DNA of 64,000 bases from a virus: positions 1 through 64,000 of the IMG/VR virus record IMGVR_UViG_3300023179_000080; one strand, written 5' to 3'. This document shows, piece after piece, positions 1 through 6,245 of the stretch. A program made the position numbers and the translations under genes. How positions within the stretch are numbered: position 1 is the stretch's first letter; the number at the start of each line of letters is the position of its first letter. A model generated the notes under the pieces. That model was not told the origin of the DNA and did no database searches. It saw nothing but the letters and a program-made list of their open reading frames with translations.

Positions 1-194
1 CACTACTAATGCATGCAGCGAGGCACTTCCCCACCTGCGGGGCACGGGATCTATGTACACGGGGACATGCCATCCCACGGGTGCTCGAGTGGGGCGGGGA
101 AATCGGGGCCATCCCAGAGGGGCGTGGGGCACTATGGGGAGGAGGGGCACTTAACCCACGTCGGGCTTCCAGAAATCGCATGCGATTCTTCGCA

Positions 195-437
195 TCACTC
201 GCGGTGCCCTCCCGCGACCCTCCGCGGTCCCCCGCCCTCCCCTCCCCGCAGGGTGTCTCCCCGGGAGCACCACCACCCTCCCTCCCCTCCGAGGCACCGT
301 ACCCTCCAGCGCTGGGGTGCGGGTCCCTCTTCAGGCCTGGGTCTCCCGACCACGAGCGTGAGGGCACCGGTGGGGTCGATCCACAGCTCTCCCCGGCGGG
401 GTAGCCACGGCAGCCTGCGGTCTCTCTCTCGTCTCAT
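195..437 (-). CDS. Small hypothetical protein, Gly/Arg-rich tail
   Basis: 80 aa, function not recognised. The middle (residues about 15-60: 'GELWIDPTGALTLVVG' then 'WRVRCLGG', 'GWWCSRGDTL') looks like a short beta-rich domain; the last 20 residues are low-complexity Gly/Arg. The ATG overlaps the stop of the upstream gene (ATGA), so the two are probably translationally coupled. It is the last visible gene of the leftmost minus-strand operon. Confidence 0.55.
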   Translation of the reverse strand: MRRERDRRLPWLPRRGELWIDPTGALTLVVGRPRPEEGPAPQRWRVRCLGGEGGWWCSRGDTLRGGEGGGPRRVAGGHRE

Positions 438-748
438 CTCCGCCCCCCGCTCCGCCCCATCTGTTTTCCTATCGATTTGCAGGTGTCACCCCCGCCCCGG
501 GAGTGCCGGGTGAGCTTCCAACTGGACCCTCGGCTGATCACCGATCGGCCCCGGGCACCGAGGTACTCCACGTCGACGTGGGCGCCGTCGGGGGAGAGGG
601 TCACTCCCAGCACGAGCACCGCGTCCGCCCGGCCTCCGAGCCTCGACGGCGCGAGGGTGGTGAGGTCGACCAGGTCCCCGGGGGAGAGGCTGTGTATCTC
701 CACCCACTCGGGTTCCCCCTCACGCGCGGGGGTTAGCGTATCGGGCAT
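434..748 (-). CDS. Hypothetical small beta-rich protein
   Basis: 104 aa, function unknown. Residues about 14-75 ('EWVEIHSLSPGDLVDLTTLA', 'VLVLGVTLSPDG', 'HVDVEYLG') suggest a small SH3/KOW-like fold; the Arg/Gly-rich tail is probably disordered. The start region ATGCCCGATACGCTAAC is copied twice more just upstream as direct repeats, so the start lies inside repeat copy 1. Its stop overlaps the next gene by 4 bp. Confidence 0.6.
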   Translation of the reverse strand: MPDTLTPAREGEPEWVEIHSLSPGDLVDLTTLAPSRLGGRADAVLVLGVTLSPDGAHVDVEYLGARGRSVISRGSSWKLTRHSRGGGDTCKSIGKQMGRSGGRR

Positions 749-844
749 GGGTACCTGTGTGCGCGCGTGCGGACGTTAGCGTATCGGGCAGGGGTACGCG
801 CACCCGCGAGGTCGACGCGCGCCCGGACGTTAGCGTATCGCGCG
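732..844. repeat. Three direct repeats around a gene start
   Basis: GTTAGCGTATCGGGCA occurs at 732-747 and 775-790, and with changes in the last bases at 829-844. Copies 2 and 3 also share the preceding GGAC. On the minus strand copy 1 contains the start codon of the gene at 434-748; the others lie in its upstream region. They could be iterated binding sites or a local duplication. Confidence 0.7.
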
Positions 845-850
845 CGGGAA

Positions 851-1399
851 TCATTTGCCCCGGCGCTTCACGGCCCGGGCGACCTTCTTCGCCGCCTTCT
901 CCGCCGCGATCACTTCCCTCCCCCGGTTCTTGCTCCCCTTCGGGCGTCCCCTCCCACGCTTCGGGGTCTCAGGGGTGTCAGAGGGAGAGGGGAGAGGGGC
1001 GACCGGGGTCTTCCGGGGGCGACCACGCTTCCGCTTCGAGGACGTGACCCCTGCCGCGGCGAACTTGTAGACCTGGCCGTGGAGCAGCCCAACCTTCCAG
1101 TTGTCGTAGGCGTTGTTGCCCGCCTGCTCGTCGAACAGCTTGATCTCCCCGCTGATCGGGTCGACCCGCTTGACCTTGTAGGTGCGGGTGTCGAGGTACG
1201 GCTTGCCCGGGAGGACGATCGCCCGGCGCTCGATGATGATGCGGTCTCCCTCCCCGAACAGGGGCAGCCCGCCGGAGATCGCGTCCGGGAGGCGGGACAG
1301 GTCGGGTCGGGCGGACTCGCGGGGGGAGAGCTCCCGGGTGAGGGCAGCCTGCAGGTCGTCGTCGGAGTCGGTGTGGTCGGAGTCGGGGAAGTTGTACAT
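851..1399 (-). CDS. AT-hook DNA-binding protein
   Basis: 182 aa. The N-terminal two thirds is a mixed domain ('GDRIIIERRAIVLPGKPYLDTRTYKVKR', residues about 52-80, described here in part) of unknown function. The C-terminal third has two AT-hook-like cores, 'KRGRPRK' (near 125) and 'KRGRGRPKG' (near 147), and a Lys/Ala/Arg-rich end. AT-hooks bind the minor groove of A/T tracts, so a DNA-compacting or regulatory role is inferred. AAGG lies about 8 nt before the ATG. First large gene downstream of the small membrane ORF at 1414. Confidence 0.75.
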   Translation of the reverse strand: MYNFPDSDHTDSDDDLQAALTRELSPRESARPDLSRLPDAISGGLPLFGEGDRIIIERRAIVLPGKPYLDTRTYKVKRVDPISGEIKLFDEQAGNNAYDNWKVGLLHGQVYKFAAAGVTSSKRKRGRPRKTPVAPLPSPSDTPETPKRGRGRPKGSKNRGREVIAAEKAAKKVARAVKRRGK

Positions 1400-1413
1400 G
1401 TGTCTACCTTGGG

Positions 1414-1506
1414 TCAGAGGGAGAAGAGGACGACCGTGATGATGTAGGTGAGGGCGAGCAGTGCGATGGCCGCGATGAGGTCGCCGAGGAAGCTTTCAGT
1501 GTCCAT
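1414..1506 (-). CDS. 30-aa single-span membrane protein
   Basis: Very short ORF, M-D-T-E-S-F-L-G-D-L followed by a hydrophobic stretch 'IAAIALLALTYIITVVLF' that would cross the membrane once. Support comes from its promoter: ACTTTGCAC and ACTCTA (read on the minus strand) are placed exactly 15 nt apart and 6 nt before the ATG, as in the larger genes of the array. Function unknown. Confidence 0.7.
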   Translation of the reverse strand: MDTESFLGDLIAAIALLALTYIITVVLFSL

Positions 1507-1512
1507 GGTTCT

Positions 1513-1542
1513 ACTCTACCCCGCCCCGGGGCAACTTTGCAC
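1513..1542 (-). promoter_or_regulatory. Array promoter, leaderless type
   Basis: GTGCAAAGT, 15 nt, TAGAGT, 6 nt, ATG at 1506 (minus strand). No Shine-Dalgarno fits between. Confidence 0.85.
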
Positions 1543-1545
1543 AGT

Positions 1546-1776
1546 TCAGCAAGGATTATTTCGGTACCACTCGATGAGGCGGAGGATCTCCCCCACCTCA
1601 CTGTCGTCGCAGTCCCGGTAGGACCGGCCCAGGCGGGCCTTCAGCCGCTCCCAGATGTGGGCATGGGGGTTGCGCTTCTTCAGGAACTTGCACGGGGGCA
1701 GCTTGCCCTGCAGGTGGTCCCCCGCCTCCTTCTGCGCGGCACGGACCCTCGCGATGTTCTCGGGTGAGAGTGCCAT
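1546..1776 (-). CDS. Hypothetical protein (76 aa)
   Basis: Begins M-A-L-S-P-E-N-I-A-R; the rest is charged and probably helical ('RLIEWYRNNP' at the end), with one Cys-containing segment 'KLPPCKFLKKRNPHAHIWER'. The ATG at 1776 is preferred over the GTG two codons upstream because GGGAGGGG lies 8 nt before it. It follows the RadA-like gene after 22 nt, so the two are probably co-transcribed. Confidence 0.7.
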   Translation of the reverse strand: MALSPENIARVRAAQKEAGDHLQGKLPPCKFLKKRNPHAHIWERLKARLGRSYRDCDDSEVGEILRLIEWYRNNPC

Positions 1777-1798
1777 GTTCACTTCCCCTCCCGCCCTC

Positions 1799-2560
1799 TC
1801 ACGACGCCCCGCCGAAGGAGCCCTTCTCGTACAGACCCTGGCGGTTGAGGCCGAGGACGTAGGAGCGCCCCGAGCAGCCGAAGCGGTTCTTGGTGACCTC
1901 GAAGATGCGCTCCCCGTAGGTCTCGCTCTTCTTCTCCTCGTCGATGTAGAGCTGACCGCGGACGTCGACCGCGTGGAGGATGGTCTGCTTGCCGGCGAAG
2001 TCGCCGCCCTTCGTCACCTGGCCGATGAAGCACACGATGCCGTAGTTGGACTTGGCCCAGTCGGTGAGCATCTCGGTCGCGCGGACCGGGGTCATCGAGT
2101 TGGTCGCACCGCCGTACTTGCCGTCGTCCAGGGTCTGGAGGGAGTCCTGGAGGATGAACACCTGCTTGCCGGGGTTCCCCTTGCGGAGCCAGTCGGCGTG
2201 GCTCAGGAGGTCGGTCACGACCGTGTCCTGGCCCACGTTGAAGCCGGCCTTGAGGCCGAGGCGCTCCGTCACCATCTTGACCTGGTAGAGGGACTCCTCA
2301 CCCGTGTTGTAGAGGCACACGTGGCCCGCCTTCGTGATGGCGTCCGCCAGCTGGAGGAGCATCGTGGTCTTGCCGGCGCCGGGGGTACCGGTGAGCATCA
2401 TCACGCTCGAGGGCACCATGCCCTCGCCGCCGATCGCGTCGTCGAACCAGGAGATGCCCACCTTCTTGCGGTCGCGCAGGGCGGCCGGCACCGTGAGTTC
2501 GTTGATGTTGGTGCCGCGCTTCAGACCCTTGATACCGACGTTGAGGTTCATCTTGCTCAT
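1799..2560 (-). CDS. RadA/RecA-like ATPase, core domain only
   Basis: 253 aa. Walker A is 'GTPGAGKTT' (about 64-72); 'QVFILQDSLQTL' is the likely Walker B strand; 'KNRFG' near residue 220 is the signature that separates RadA/Sms from RecA. RadA processes recombination intermediates. Bacterial RadA is about 450 aa, with an N-terminal zinc finger and a C-terminal Lon-like domain; both are absent here, so this is the ATPase core only. Start ATG 2560 chosen from GGAG 10 nt upstream. Promoter and dyad lie upstream, with a leader of about 40 nt. Confidence 0.85.
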   Translation of the reverse strand: MSKMNLNVGIKGLKRGTNINELTVPAALRDRKKVGISWFDDAIGGEGMVPSSVMMLTGTPGAGKTTMLLQLADAITKAGHVCLYNTGEESLYQVKMVTERLGLKAGFNVGQDTVVTDLLSHADWLRKGNPGKQVFILQDSLQTLDDGKYGGATNSMTPVRATEMLTDWAKSNYGIVCFIGQVTKGGDFAGKQTILHAVDVRGQLYIDEEKKSETYGERIFEVTKNRFGCSGRSYVLGLNRQGLYEKGSFGGAS

Positions 2561-2607
2561 TCCTTGTGTTCTCCGTGAGGGGCGGCTCCTTGCCACCTTG
2601 TAAGATC

Positions 2608-2637
2608 ATCATACCACGGCTCCGTGGCGCTTTGCAC
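2608..2637 (-). promoter_or_regulatory. Array promoter with leader (RadA-like gene)
   Basis: GTGCAAAGC, 15 nt, TATGAT on the minus strand. Unlike most of the array the start codon is about 47 nt downstream of the hexamer and is preceded by a Shine-Dalgarno. Confidence 0.8.
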
Positions 2638-2649
2638 AGCTTTTCGCTG

Positions 2650-2666
2650 TTGAAAGTTACTTTCAT
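2650..2666. promoter_or_regulatory. Dyad operator/activator box A
   Basis: TTGAAAGT-T-ACTTTCAT, one mismatch from perfect symmetry, 12 nt upstream of the promoter 9-mer of the RadA-like gene and centred near -57. Confidence 0.75.
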
Positions 2667-2669
2667 CTG

Positions 2670-2756
2670 CGGAGGGGGAGGGATTCGAACCCCCGGTGGG
2701 GTCTCCCCCACGGCTGCTTTCGAAACAGCTACCTTAGACCACTCGGACACCCCTCC
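2670..2756 (-). tRNA. tRNA-Ser (anticodon CGA)
   Basis: Class II cloverleaf: acceptor GGAGGGG/CCCCTCC, anticodon stem GCTGT/GCAGC around loop TTCGAAA, long variable arm, T-loop TTCGAAT. Discriminator G; CCA not encoded. Reads UCG. Confidence 0.93.
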
Positions 2757-2777
2757 AGAGTGTTGGGTTGCACGGGA

Positions 2778-3179
2778 TCAGTCGCCCGAGTCGCAGCGAG
2801 TGACGCACTCGTAGACGTAGTAGGAGAACTTGTGGAGCGGGTATGGGTTGCCGTTGTACGGGTTCACCGCCGGCCGACCGGTGGGCTTGCCAGTATCGGT
2901 GTCGATCTCAATGGCCTCGACCTCATCAGCGCCCGAGGGGTCCTGAACCTCGACGAGCGGGATCTTGCGGCCATCGGCGAGGACCTGGGCGGACGAGAAC
3001 TCCTGACCGACCCCGACCAGCCGCGCTGTACGGAGCGCCGTGATGGTCTCAGGGGTGAGGGGAGACGTTGACGTCACCTTGTAGGTCGACTCGTAGTAGC
3101 ACCGGCCCAGCTGGCGGCTGCCTGCGGGTTCGACGGTGAGGGTGGGACGGGGATTGCGCCAGATGATGTTGGTTGCCAT
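2778..3179 (-). CDS. Hypothetical protein (133 aa)
   Basis: Starts M-A-T-N-I-I-W-R; mixed alpha/beta composition with Tyr-rich segments ('RCYYESTYKV', 'HKFSYYVYECVTRC'). The C-terminal CVTRC could bind metal or form a disulfide. Function unknown. A longer in-frame start exists, but the ATG at 3179 lies exactly 6 nt after the TATACT of an array promoter and there is no ribosome-binding site, so the shorter form is chosen. Confidence 0.75.
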   Translation of the reverse strand: MATNIIWRNPRPTLTVEPAGSRQLGRCYYESTYKVTSTSPLTPETITALRTARLVGVGQEFSSAQVLADGRKIPLVEVQDPSGADEVEAIEIDTDTGKPTGRPAVNPYNGNPYPLHKFSYYVYECVTRCDSGD

Positions 3180-3185
3180 GGTTGT

Positions 3186-3215
3186 AGTATACTCCTTCGT
3201 GGTTGAACTTTGCAC
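3186..3215 (-). promoter_or_regulatory. Array promoter, leaderless type
   Basis: GTGCAAAGT, 15 nt, TATACT, 6 nt, ATG 3179 (minus strand). Confidence 0.9.
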
Positions 3216-3220
3216 TGCCT

Positions 3221-3412
3221 TCAGAACTCAGATCCTGCAACACGCCGCAACTCGTGTAGGATCTGAGATAGTTCACCCACGGTCTCTCGCACGTAGTCCT
3301 GCTGACCCTGTGATACGCCGGGGCCGAGCGTGTCTGTCAGCTGCTCGACACGAGCATGAATCAGAGAACGAATCACGGCGATACCGCGGTTTGAGATGTT
3401 GATGTTCTTCAT
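3221..3412 (-). CDS. Small helical protein (63 aa)
   Basis: M-K-N-I-N-I-S-N-R-G followed by a predicted helix pair ('VEQLTDTLG', 'VRETVGELSQILHELRRV'). Possibly a coiled-coil or dimerising regulator; no family recognised. Its promoter sets the start exactly. Confidence 0.7.
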   Translation of the reverse strand: MKNINISNRGIAVIRSLIHARVEQLTDTLGPGVSQGQQDYVRETVGELSQILHELRRVAGSEF

Positions 3413-3418
3413 GGTCTC

Positions 3419-3448
3419 AGTATACCACTTTCACTCGTGACTTTGCAC
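3419..3448 (-). promoter_or_regulatory. Array promoter, leaderless type
   Basis: GTGCAAAGT, 15 nt, TATACT, 6 nt, ATG 3412 (minus strand). Confidence 0.9.
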
Positions 3449-3464
3449 TGGGCGGCGAAATTCT

Positions 3465-3773
3465 TCAGGCCCAGGCTTCGTCGTAAGCAGCGAGGATCTT
3501 CACTGCGGCCGGGGTACCAGCCGGGAGGTAGTTGTACACCTCGTCTCGGCCCTCGCGCGCCTCGTAGTAGGCCAGGCCCTGCGCAGTGCGGGTGCCCGTG
3601 CCGTTGAGGGTGCGGAGGCCAGTGGTCACCCCGCGGACCTTGCCGACGGCCGTGATCGTGTACCAGGCAGCCGGGTCGTCCTTCAGGACGAAGACCCCAC
3701 CGACCGCCGGGTTGTCGACGCCCTCCGGGAGGGCCGTGTTGATGAGGGTGCCAGTCTTGGTGAGCGTCTTCAT
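3465..3773 (-). CDS. Hypothetical protein (102 aa)
   Basis: Begins M-K-T-L-T-K-T-G-T-L; beta-rich ('GGVFVLKDDPAAWYTITAVG') with a helical C-terminus. No family recognised. The messenger has a leader: AAGGAG sits 9 nt before the ATG, in a leader almost identical to those of the genes at 3833 and 4978. Confidence 0.75.
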   Translation of the reverse strand: MKTLTKTGTLINTALPEGVDNPAVGGVFVLKDDPAAWYTITAVGKVRGVTTGLRTLNGTGTRTAQGLAYYEAREGRDEVYNYLPAGTPAAVKILAAYDEAWA

Positions 3774-3832
3774 GATGTTGTCTCCTTGATCCTTACAGTT
3801 CTACTGTACCACTTCGTTGGTGAACTTTGCAC
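3774..3832 (-). promoter_or_regulatory. Array promoter with shared SD leader
   Basis: GTGCAAAGT (3832-3824), 15 nt, TACAGT (3808-3803), then a leader with GTAAGGATCAAGGAGACAA before ATG 3773. The leader is repeated at 4106-4140 and 4943-4977. Confidence 0.85.
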
Positions 3833-4105
3833 TCAGTGCTGAACTTTGGCGGCGAGCGCCTTCAGGCGTTCGACCACCTGCTCCGCCTCGGTGATGCGCT
3901 TGCCGAGCCGCTTCACGAAGGCCTTGTGGGCCCGGGCGGTGGTGCGAGCCACCGTGCCGTAGTCGTCCTTGAACTGGGGGAAGAGTCGCCCAGCGATCTT
4001 CAGGGCCGCTGCCTCGTCGGCAGCCTCCACGACTGCAACCTCGACGGTGGCCCAGCGGTGGTCGACCATCTTGAGCGAGTAGTAGGTGGGCGTTGCGTTC
4101 TTCAT
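3833..4105 (-). CDS. Hypothetical protein (90 aa)
   Basis: Starts M-K-N-A-T-P; N-terminal strands ('WATVEVAVVEAADEAAALKI'), then a basic helical C-terminus ending in a heptad-like segment ('AEQVVERLKALAAKVQH'). Shares the M-K-N-A-(T/S)-P start and the 35-nt leader with the gene at 4978, so both may come from one duplicated expression cassette. First minus-strand gene left of the divergent control region. Confidence 0.75.
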   Translation of the reverse strand: MKNATPTYYSLKMVDHRWATVEVAVVEAADEAAALKIAGRLFPQFKDDYGTVARTTARAHKAFVKRLGKRITEAEQVVERLKALAAKVQH

Positions 4106-4164
4106 GACCTTGTCTCCTTGATCCTTACAGTTCCACTGTACCACTTCGTTGGTGAACTTTGCAC
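4106..4164 (-). promoter_or_regulatory. Array promoter with shared SD leader
   Basis: GTGCAAAGT (4164-4156), 15 nt, TACAGT (4140-4135), then the conserved GTAAGGATCAAGGAGACAA leader before ATG 4105. Confidence 0.88.
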
Positions 4165-4175
4165 AGGTTTCACTG

Positions 4176-4192
4176 TTGAAAGTCACTTTCAA
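4176..4192. promoter_or_regulatory. Dyad operator/activator box B
   Basis: TTGAAAGT-C-ACTTTCAA, perfect 8-bp arms. 11 nt upstream of the 9-mer of the minus-strand promoter at 4106-4164; centred near -56. Confidence 0.85.
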
Positions 4193-4379
4193 TGACGCTC
4201 CCGCGCGGGGCTGCACACCCAGGCAGCCCCGGGGTTCCGGCCGCTGGCCTATCCCGTTGACTCGCAGGGACACTCCCAGCCCCTCCATGGTAGGTATACC
4301 TATAGGGCCATCATGTGGCGCTCTGAGGGCCATTCCTTCAAGGGAAGTTGAAAGAATTACATCGAGGGTGTAATCACTG
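4193..4379. other. Non-coding divergent control region
   Basis: 187 bp between dyads B and C, separating minus- from plus-strand genes. No credible ORF. It holds a 12-bp palindrome TAGGTATACCTA (4291-4302), G/C-rich inverted segments near 4200-4235 (CCCGCGCGGGG) and a short A-rich stretch near 4348-4360. It could be a control region or replication start; nothing seen decides between them. Confidence 0.5.
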
Positions 4380-4396
4380 TTGAAAGTCACTTTCAA
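4380..4396. promoter_or_regulatory. Dyad operator/activator box C
   Basis: TTGAAAGT-C-ACTTTCAA, identical to box B including the preceding TCACTG. 10 nt upstream of the 9-mer of the plus-strand promoter at 4407; centred near -55. Confidence 0.85.
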
Positions 4397-4406
4397 TCGT
4401 GTTCCT

Positions 4407-4436
4407 GTGCAAAGTCCACCTTGAAAAGGGTATAGT
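4407..4436 (+). promoter_or_regulatory. Array promoter, leaderless type
   Basis: GTGCAAAGT, 15 nt, TATAGT, 6 nt, ATG 4443. Confidence 0.92.
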
Positions 4437-4442
4437 AGAACC

Positions 4443-4628
4443 ATGGAAGCCACTCGCACCTCACGAACCTTCGTCCGCAACGGTGACCTCGGCGTCGACG
4501 TCCACATGACCCTCGAGGAAGCCAAACGCATCCGTGCGGCCCTGTCGGACCTGGACGGGGAAGACCTGGGCGCTTATGGTGGAATCCTCGAGGTCCTGCG
4601 GAAGGCCATTCCCCAACAATGGGGTTGA
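4443..4628 (+). CDS. Hypothetical protein (61 aa)
   Basis: First plus-strand gene of the array. Short N-terminal strands, then helices ('LEEAKRIRAALSDLDGEDLG', 'ILEVLRKAIPQQ'). No family recognised. The start is fixed by the promoter: the ATG is the predicted first transcribed base. Confidence 0.75.
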   Translation: MEATRTSRTFVRNGDLGVDVHMTLEEAKRIRAALSDLDGEDLGAYGGILEVLRKAIPQQWG

Positions 4629-4633
4629 GCCCA

Positions 4634-4663
4634 GTGCAAAGTTCAACAGCGAAAGGGTATACT
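4634..4663 (+). promoter_or_regulatory. Array promoter, leaderless type
   Basis: GTGCAAAGT, 15 nt, TATACT, 6 nt, ATG 4670. Confidence 0.92.
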
Positions 4664-4669
4664 GGAATC

Positions 4670-4912
4670 ATGGACAACATCAAGACTCTCGACGGCTCAC
4701 TCTTTTACTGGTCGGGTCAGGTCGGCACGGCCGACGCCTCGACCCTCGGGTTCGGCCCCGGCGTGTGGCCGCGGGTGATCGCGGTGCGCAGCCCCAAGAC
4801 GGGCAACACGGTCACCTTCGTCAACCAGGGTGTGCGCCTGCTCGAAGACAGCATGCTGTACGCCTCACAGAACCTCGCGACCCCGGTGGTCCTCGTCGTC
4901 GCGAACGACTGA
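4670..4912 (+). CDS. Hypothetical beta-rich protein (80 aa)
   Basis: Alternating hydrophobic pattern throughout ('SLFYWSGQVG', 'PRVIAVRSPKTGNTVTFVNQ', 'VVLVVAND'), so probably an all-beta domain. No known family. A longer in-frame ORF starts upstream but would run through the promoter; the ATG at 4670 has the standard 6-nt spacing. Confidence 0.75.
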   Translation: MDNIKTLDGSLFYWSGQVGTADASTLGFGPGVWPRVIAVRSPKTGNTVTFVNQGVRLLEDSMLYASQNLATPVVLVVAND

Positions 4913-4918
4913 GACTCT

Positions 4919-4977
4919 GTGCAAAGTCGCCGACGAACGTGGTACAGTGGAACTGTAAGGATCAAGGAGACAAAGTC
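4919..4977 (+). promoter_or_regulatory. Array promoter with shared SD leader
   Basis: GTGCAAAGT (4919-4927), 15 nt, TACAGT (4943-4948), leader GTAAGGATCAAGGAGACAA, ATG 4978. Third copy of the leader seen at 3774 and 4106. Confidence 0.88.
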
Positions 4978-5208
4978 ATGAAGAACGCCTCTCCCGCCAA
5001 GCTCCTCGAGCTCCTTCGCTCTGGGAACTACACCAACCAACAGTTCTGGTTCGTCCAGGACATCCTCAACCTCACCCCTTCTCGGGACTGGGACGACATG
5101 ATGGTCCGCCTCCAGGCGGCTTGGTGTGACGAGGAGGAACGCAGAATCGCCTCGGGAACCCACATCGGCCCGGGCGCTGACGTCCACAACGGTCGCTTTT
5201 GGGCCTGA
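4978..5208 (+). CDS. Hypothetical protein (76 aa)
   Basis: Helical protein starting M-K-N-A-S-P-A-K-L-L-E-L-L; aromatic/Asp-rich centre ('QQFWFVQDILNLTPSRDWDD'). Unknown function. AAGGAG lies 9 nt before the ATG within the shared leader. Confidence 0.75.
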   Translation: MKNASPAKLLELLRSGNYTNQQFWFVQDILNLTPSRDWDDMMVRLQAAWCDEEERRIASGTHIGPGADVHNGRFWA

Positions 5209-5213
5209 GCCCA

Positions 5214-5243
5214 GTGCAAAGTTACCCCCATTCGGGGCAAGGT
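5214..5243 (+). promoter_or_regulatory. Array promoter, divergent -10
   Basis: GTGCAAAGT, 15 nt (with inverted CCCC/GGGG), CAAGGT, 6 nt, GTG 5250. The hexamer is poor, but the geometry matches the array. Confidence 0.65.
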
Positions 5244-5249
5244 GTATTC

Positions 5250-5480
5250 GTGACCGAGAGAACATCCTACGAGAAGCTCGACCTCGCCTGGTCTGCACTG
5301 ATCAGCACCCACTCCGCGGGTATGTTCCGCAGCCTCGACGACCCCGAGCGCTATGCACGTCTCGCTGCGAGCATGTGGGCGGCCGAGGCGGACCTGTGCA
5401 TCGTCCATGGCTGGACCCTGCAAGAGTTTACAAACGAAATGCGTCGACGCCGTGCAAAGTCGACCACGAAAGAGGTATAG
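5250..5480 (+). CDS. Hypothetical helical protein (76 aa)
   Basis: GTG start chosen because it lies 6 nt after the -10 position of the promoter; protein begins M-T-E-R-T-S-Y-E-K-L. Mostly helical ('LDDPERYARLAASMWAAEAD'). Its last ten codons run through the promoter of the next gene, and its stop TAG is inside that promoter's TATAGT. No family recognised. Confidence 0.7.
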   Translation: MTERTSYEKLDLAWSALISTHSAGMFRSLDDPERYARLAASMWAAEADLCIVHGWTLQEFTNEMRRRRAKSTTKEV

Positions 5481-5481
5481 T
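5452..5481 (+). promoter_or_regulatory. Array promoter inside upstream gene
   Basis: GTGCAAAGT, 15 nt, TATAGT, 6 nt, ATG 5488. The whole element is coding sequence of the preceding gene. Confidence 0.9.
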
Positions 5482-5487
5482 GTAATC

Positions 5488-5946
5488 ATGAAGAGCAAAT
5501 CCGCCCGAATCACCCCCTCCGCGAAGCCCTGTGACGTGGAGTACCGCCTCAATCGGCTCAACGCAGTCATCGCGGAAGCGTCGAAGTTCCTCGCGTCGAT
5601 CGACAAGTCGGTCTACCCGGACTGGGAAGATGCGGCCAACGCGCTCAACGCGACGATGGACACAGTCGGCGCCTGGAAGGCCCCGAGCAAGAAGGCCTAC
5701 CGCAAGTCGGACCTCGAGAAGGTCGCGGCTGCAGCGGCTCGGGAGGCCGCCCGTGAAGAGGCACGGGTGAAGCGTGACACGGAACGTGTGGAACGTCTCA
5801 ACACCAAGGCTGCCAAGCTCGCCGCGAAGGCTGAGCCCAAGCCCACGATCGACATGGCTGCGGGTTCGGCGATCGAAAAGGCGATCGCTGCGGCGAAGGC
5901 CCGCAAGGCTGCCCGCATCACCGACCTCGAGGAGGCTGCCCAGTGA
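5488..5946 (+). CDS. Ala/Lys-rich helical protein
   Basis: 152 aa. N-terminal half helical; residues about 78-112 are a charged Ala/Glu/Arg coiled coil; the end carries 'SAIEKAIAAAKARKAARI'. Nearly the same module ('SAIERALAAAKARKA') opens the protein at 9662, so the motif is shared between two otherwise different proteins. A nucleic-acid or phage-protein binding role is possible but unproven. The next gene overlaps by 4 bp (GTGA). Confidence 0.8.
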   Translation: MKSKSARITPSAKPCDVEYRLNRLNAVIAEASKFLASIDKSVYPDWEDAANALNATMDTVGAWKAPSKKAYRKSDLEKVAAAAAREAAREEARVKRDTERVERLNTKAAKLAAKAEPKPTIDMAAGSAIEKAIAAAKARKAARITDLEEAAQ

Positions 5947-6182
5947 GCTTCGGATTCAAGCCCAACCCCAAGGCCCAGGTCGAACTCAAGTTCCGCGAGC
6001 TCTTCGGCCGCGAATTCAAGTGCTCGGTCACGGGTGCCCGTGACGGGCGGACCTACCGCACCGCCGTCGCGGTCGAGGGCGAGGTGATCGCCACTGCGTC
6101 GCACAGCGACTGGCGCAAGTCGTACAAGATGCTCGCTCTCGAGATCGAGAAGCTCTTCTCCGAGGGAGTTGCGCTGGTCTAG
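5943..6182 (+). CDS. Hypothetical protein (79 aa)
   Basis: GTG start overlapping the preceding stop (GTGA), indicating coupling. Begins M-S-F-G-F-K-P-N-P-K; pattern of beta strands ('FKCSVTGARDGRTYRTAVAV') and a final helix ('LALEIEKLF'), like a small alpha/beta domain. No family recognised. Confidence 0.75.
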   Translation: MSFGFKPNPKAQVELKFRELFGREFKCSVTGARDGRTYRTAVAVEGEVIATASHSDWRKSYKMLALEIEKLFSEGVALV

Positions 6183-6183
6183 A

Positions 6184-6213
6184 GTGCAAAGTCCCTCTCC
6201 CACATGGTACACT
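6184..6213 (+). promoter_or_regulatory. Array promoter with leader (MoxR gene)
   Basis: GTGCAAAGT, 15 nt, TACACT; the start codon is 32 nt further, preceded by AACGAGGAACAAGAAC, so this transcript has a leader. Confidence 0.82.
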
Positions 6214-6245
6214 GAACTCATCTTCCAAACGAGGAACAAGAACAC

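Noticed and set aside
767-1447. 226-aa plus-strand ORF over the AT-hook gene
   Set aside because: GC-rich shadow; the opposite strand has AT-hook motifs and an array promoter further upstream.
1655-2578. 307-aa plus-strand ORF over the RadA-like gene
   Set aside because: Antisense shadow; the minus strand encodes Walker A and KNRFG motifs and has promoter and ribosome-binding site.
4393-4683. 96-aa minus-strand ORF across the divergent region
   Set aside because: It runs through two promoters of plus-strand genes and has low-complexity composition.
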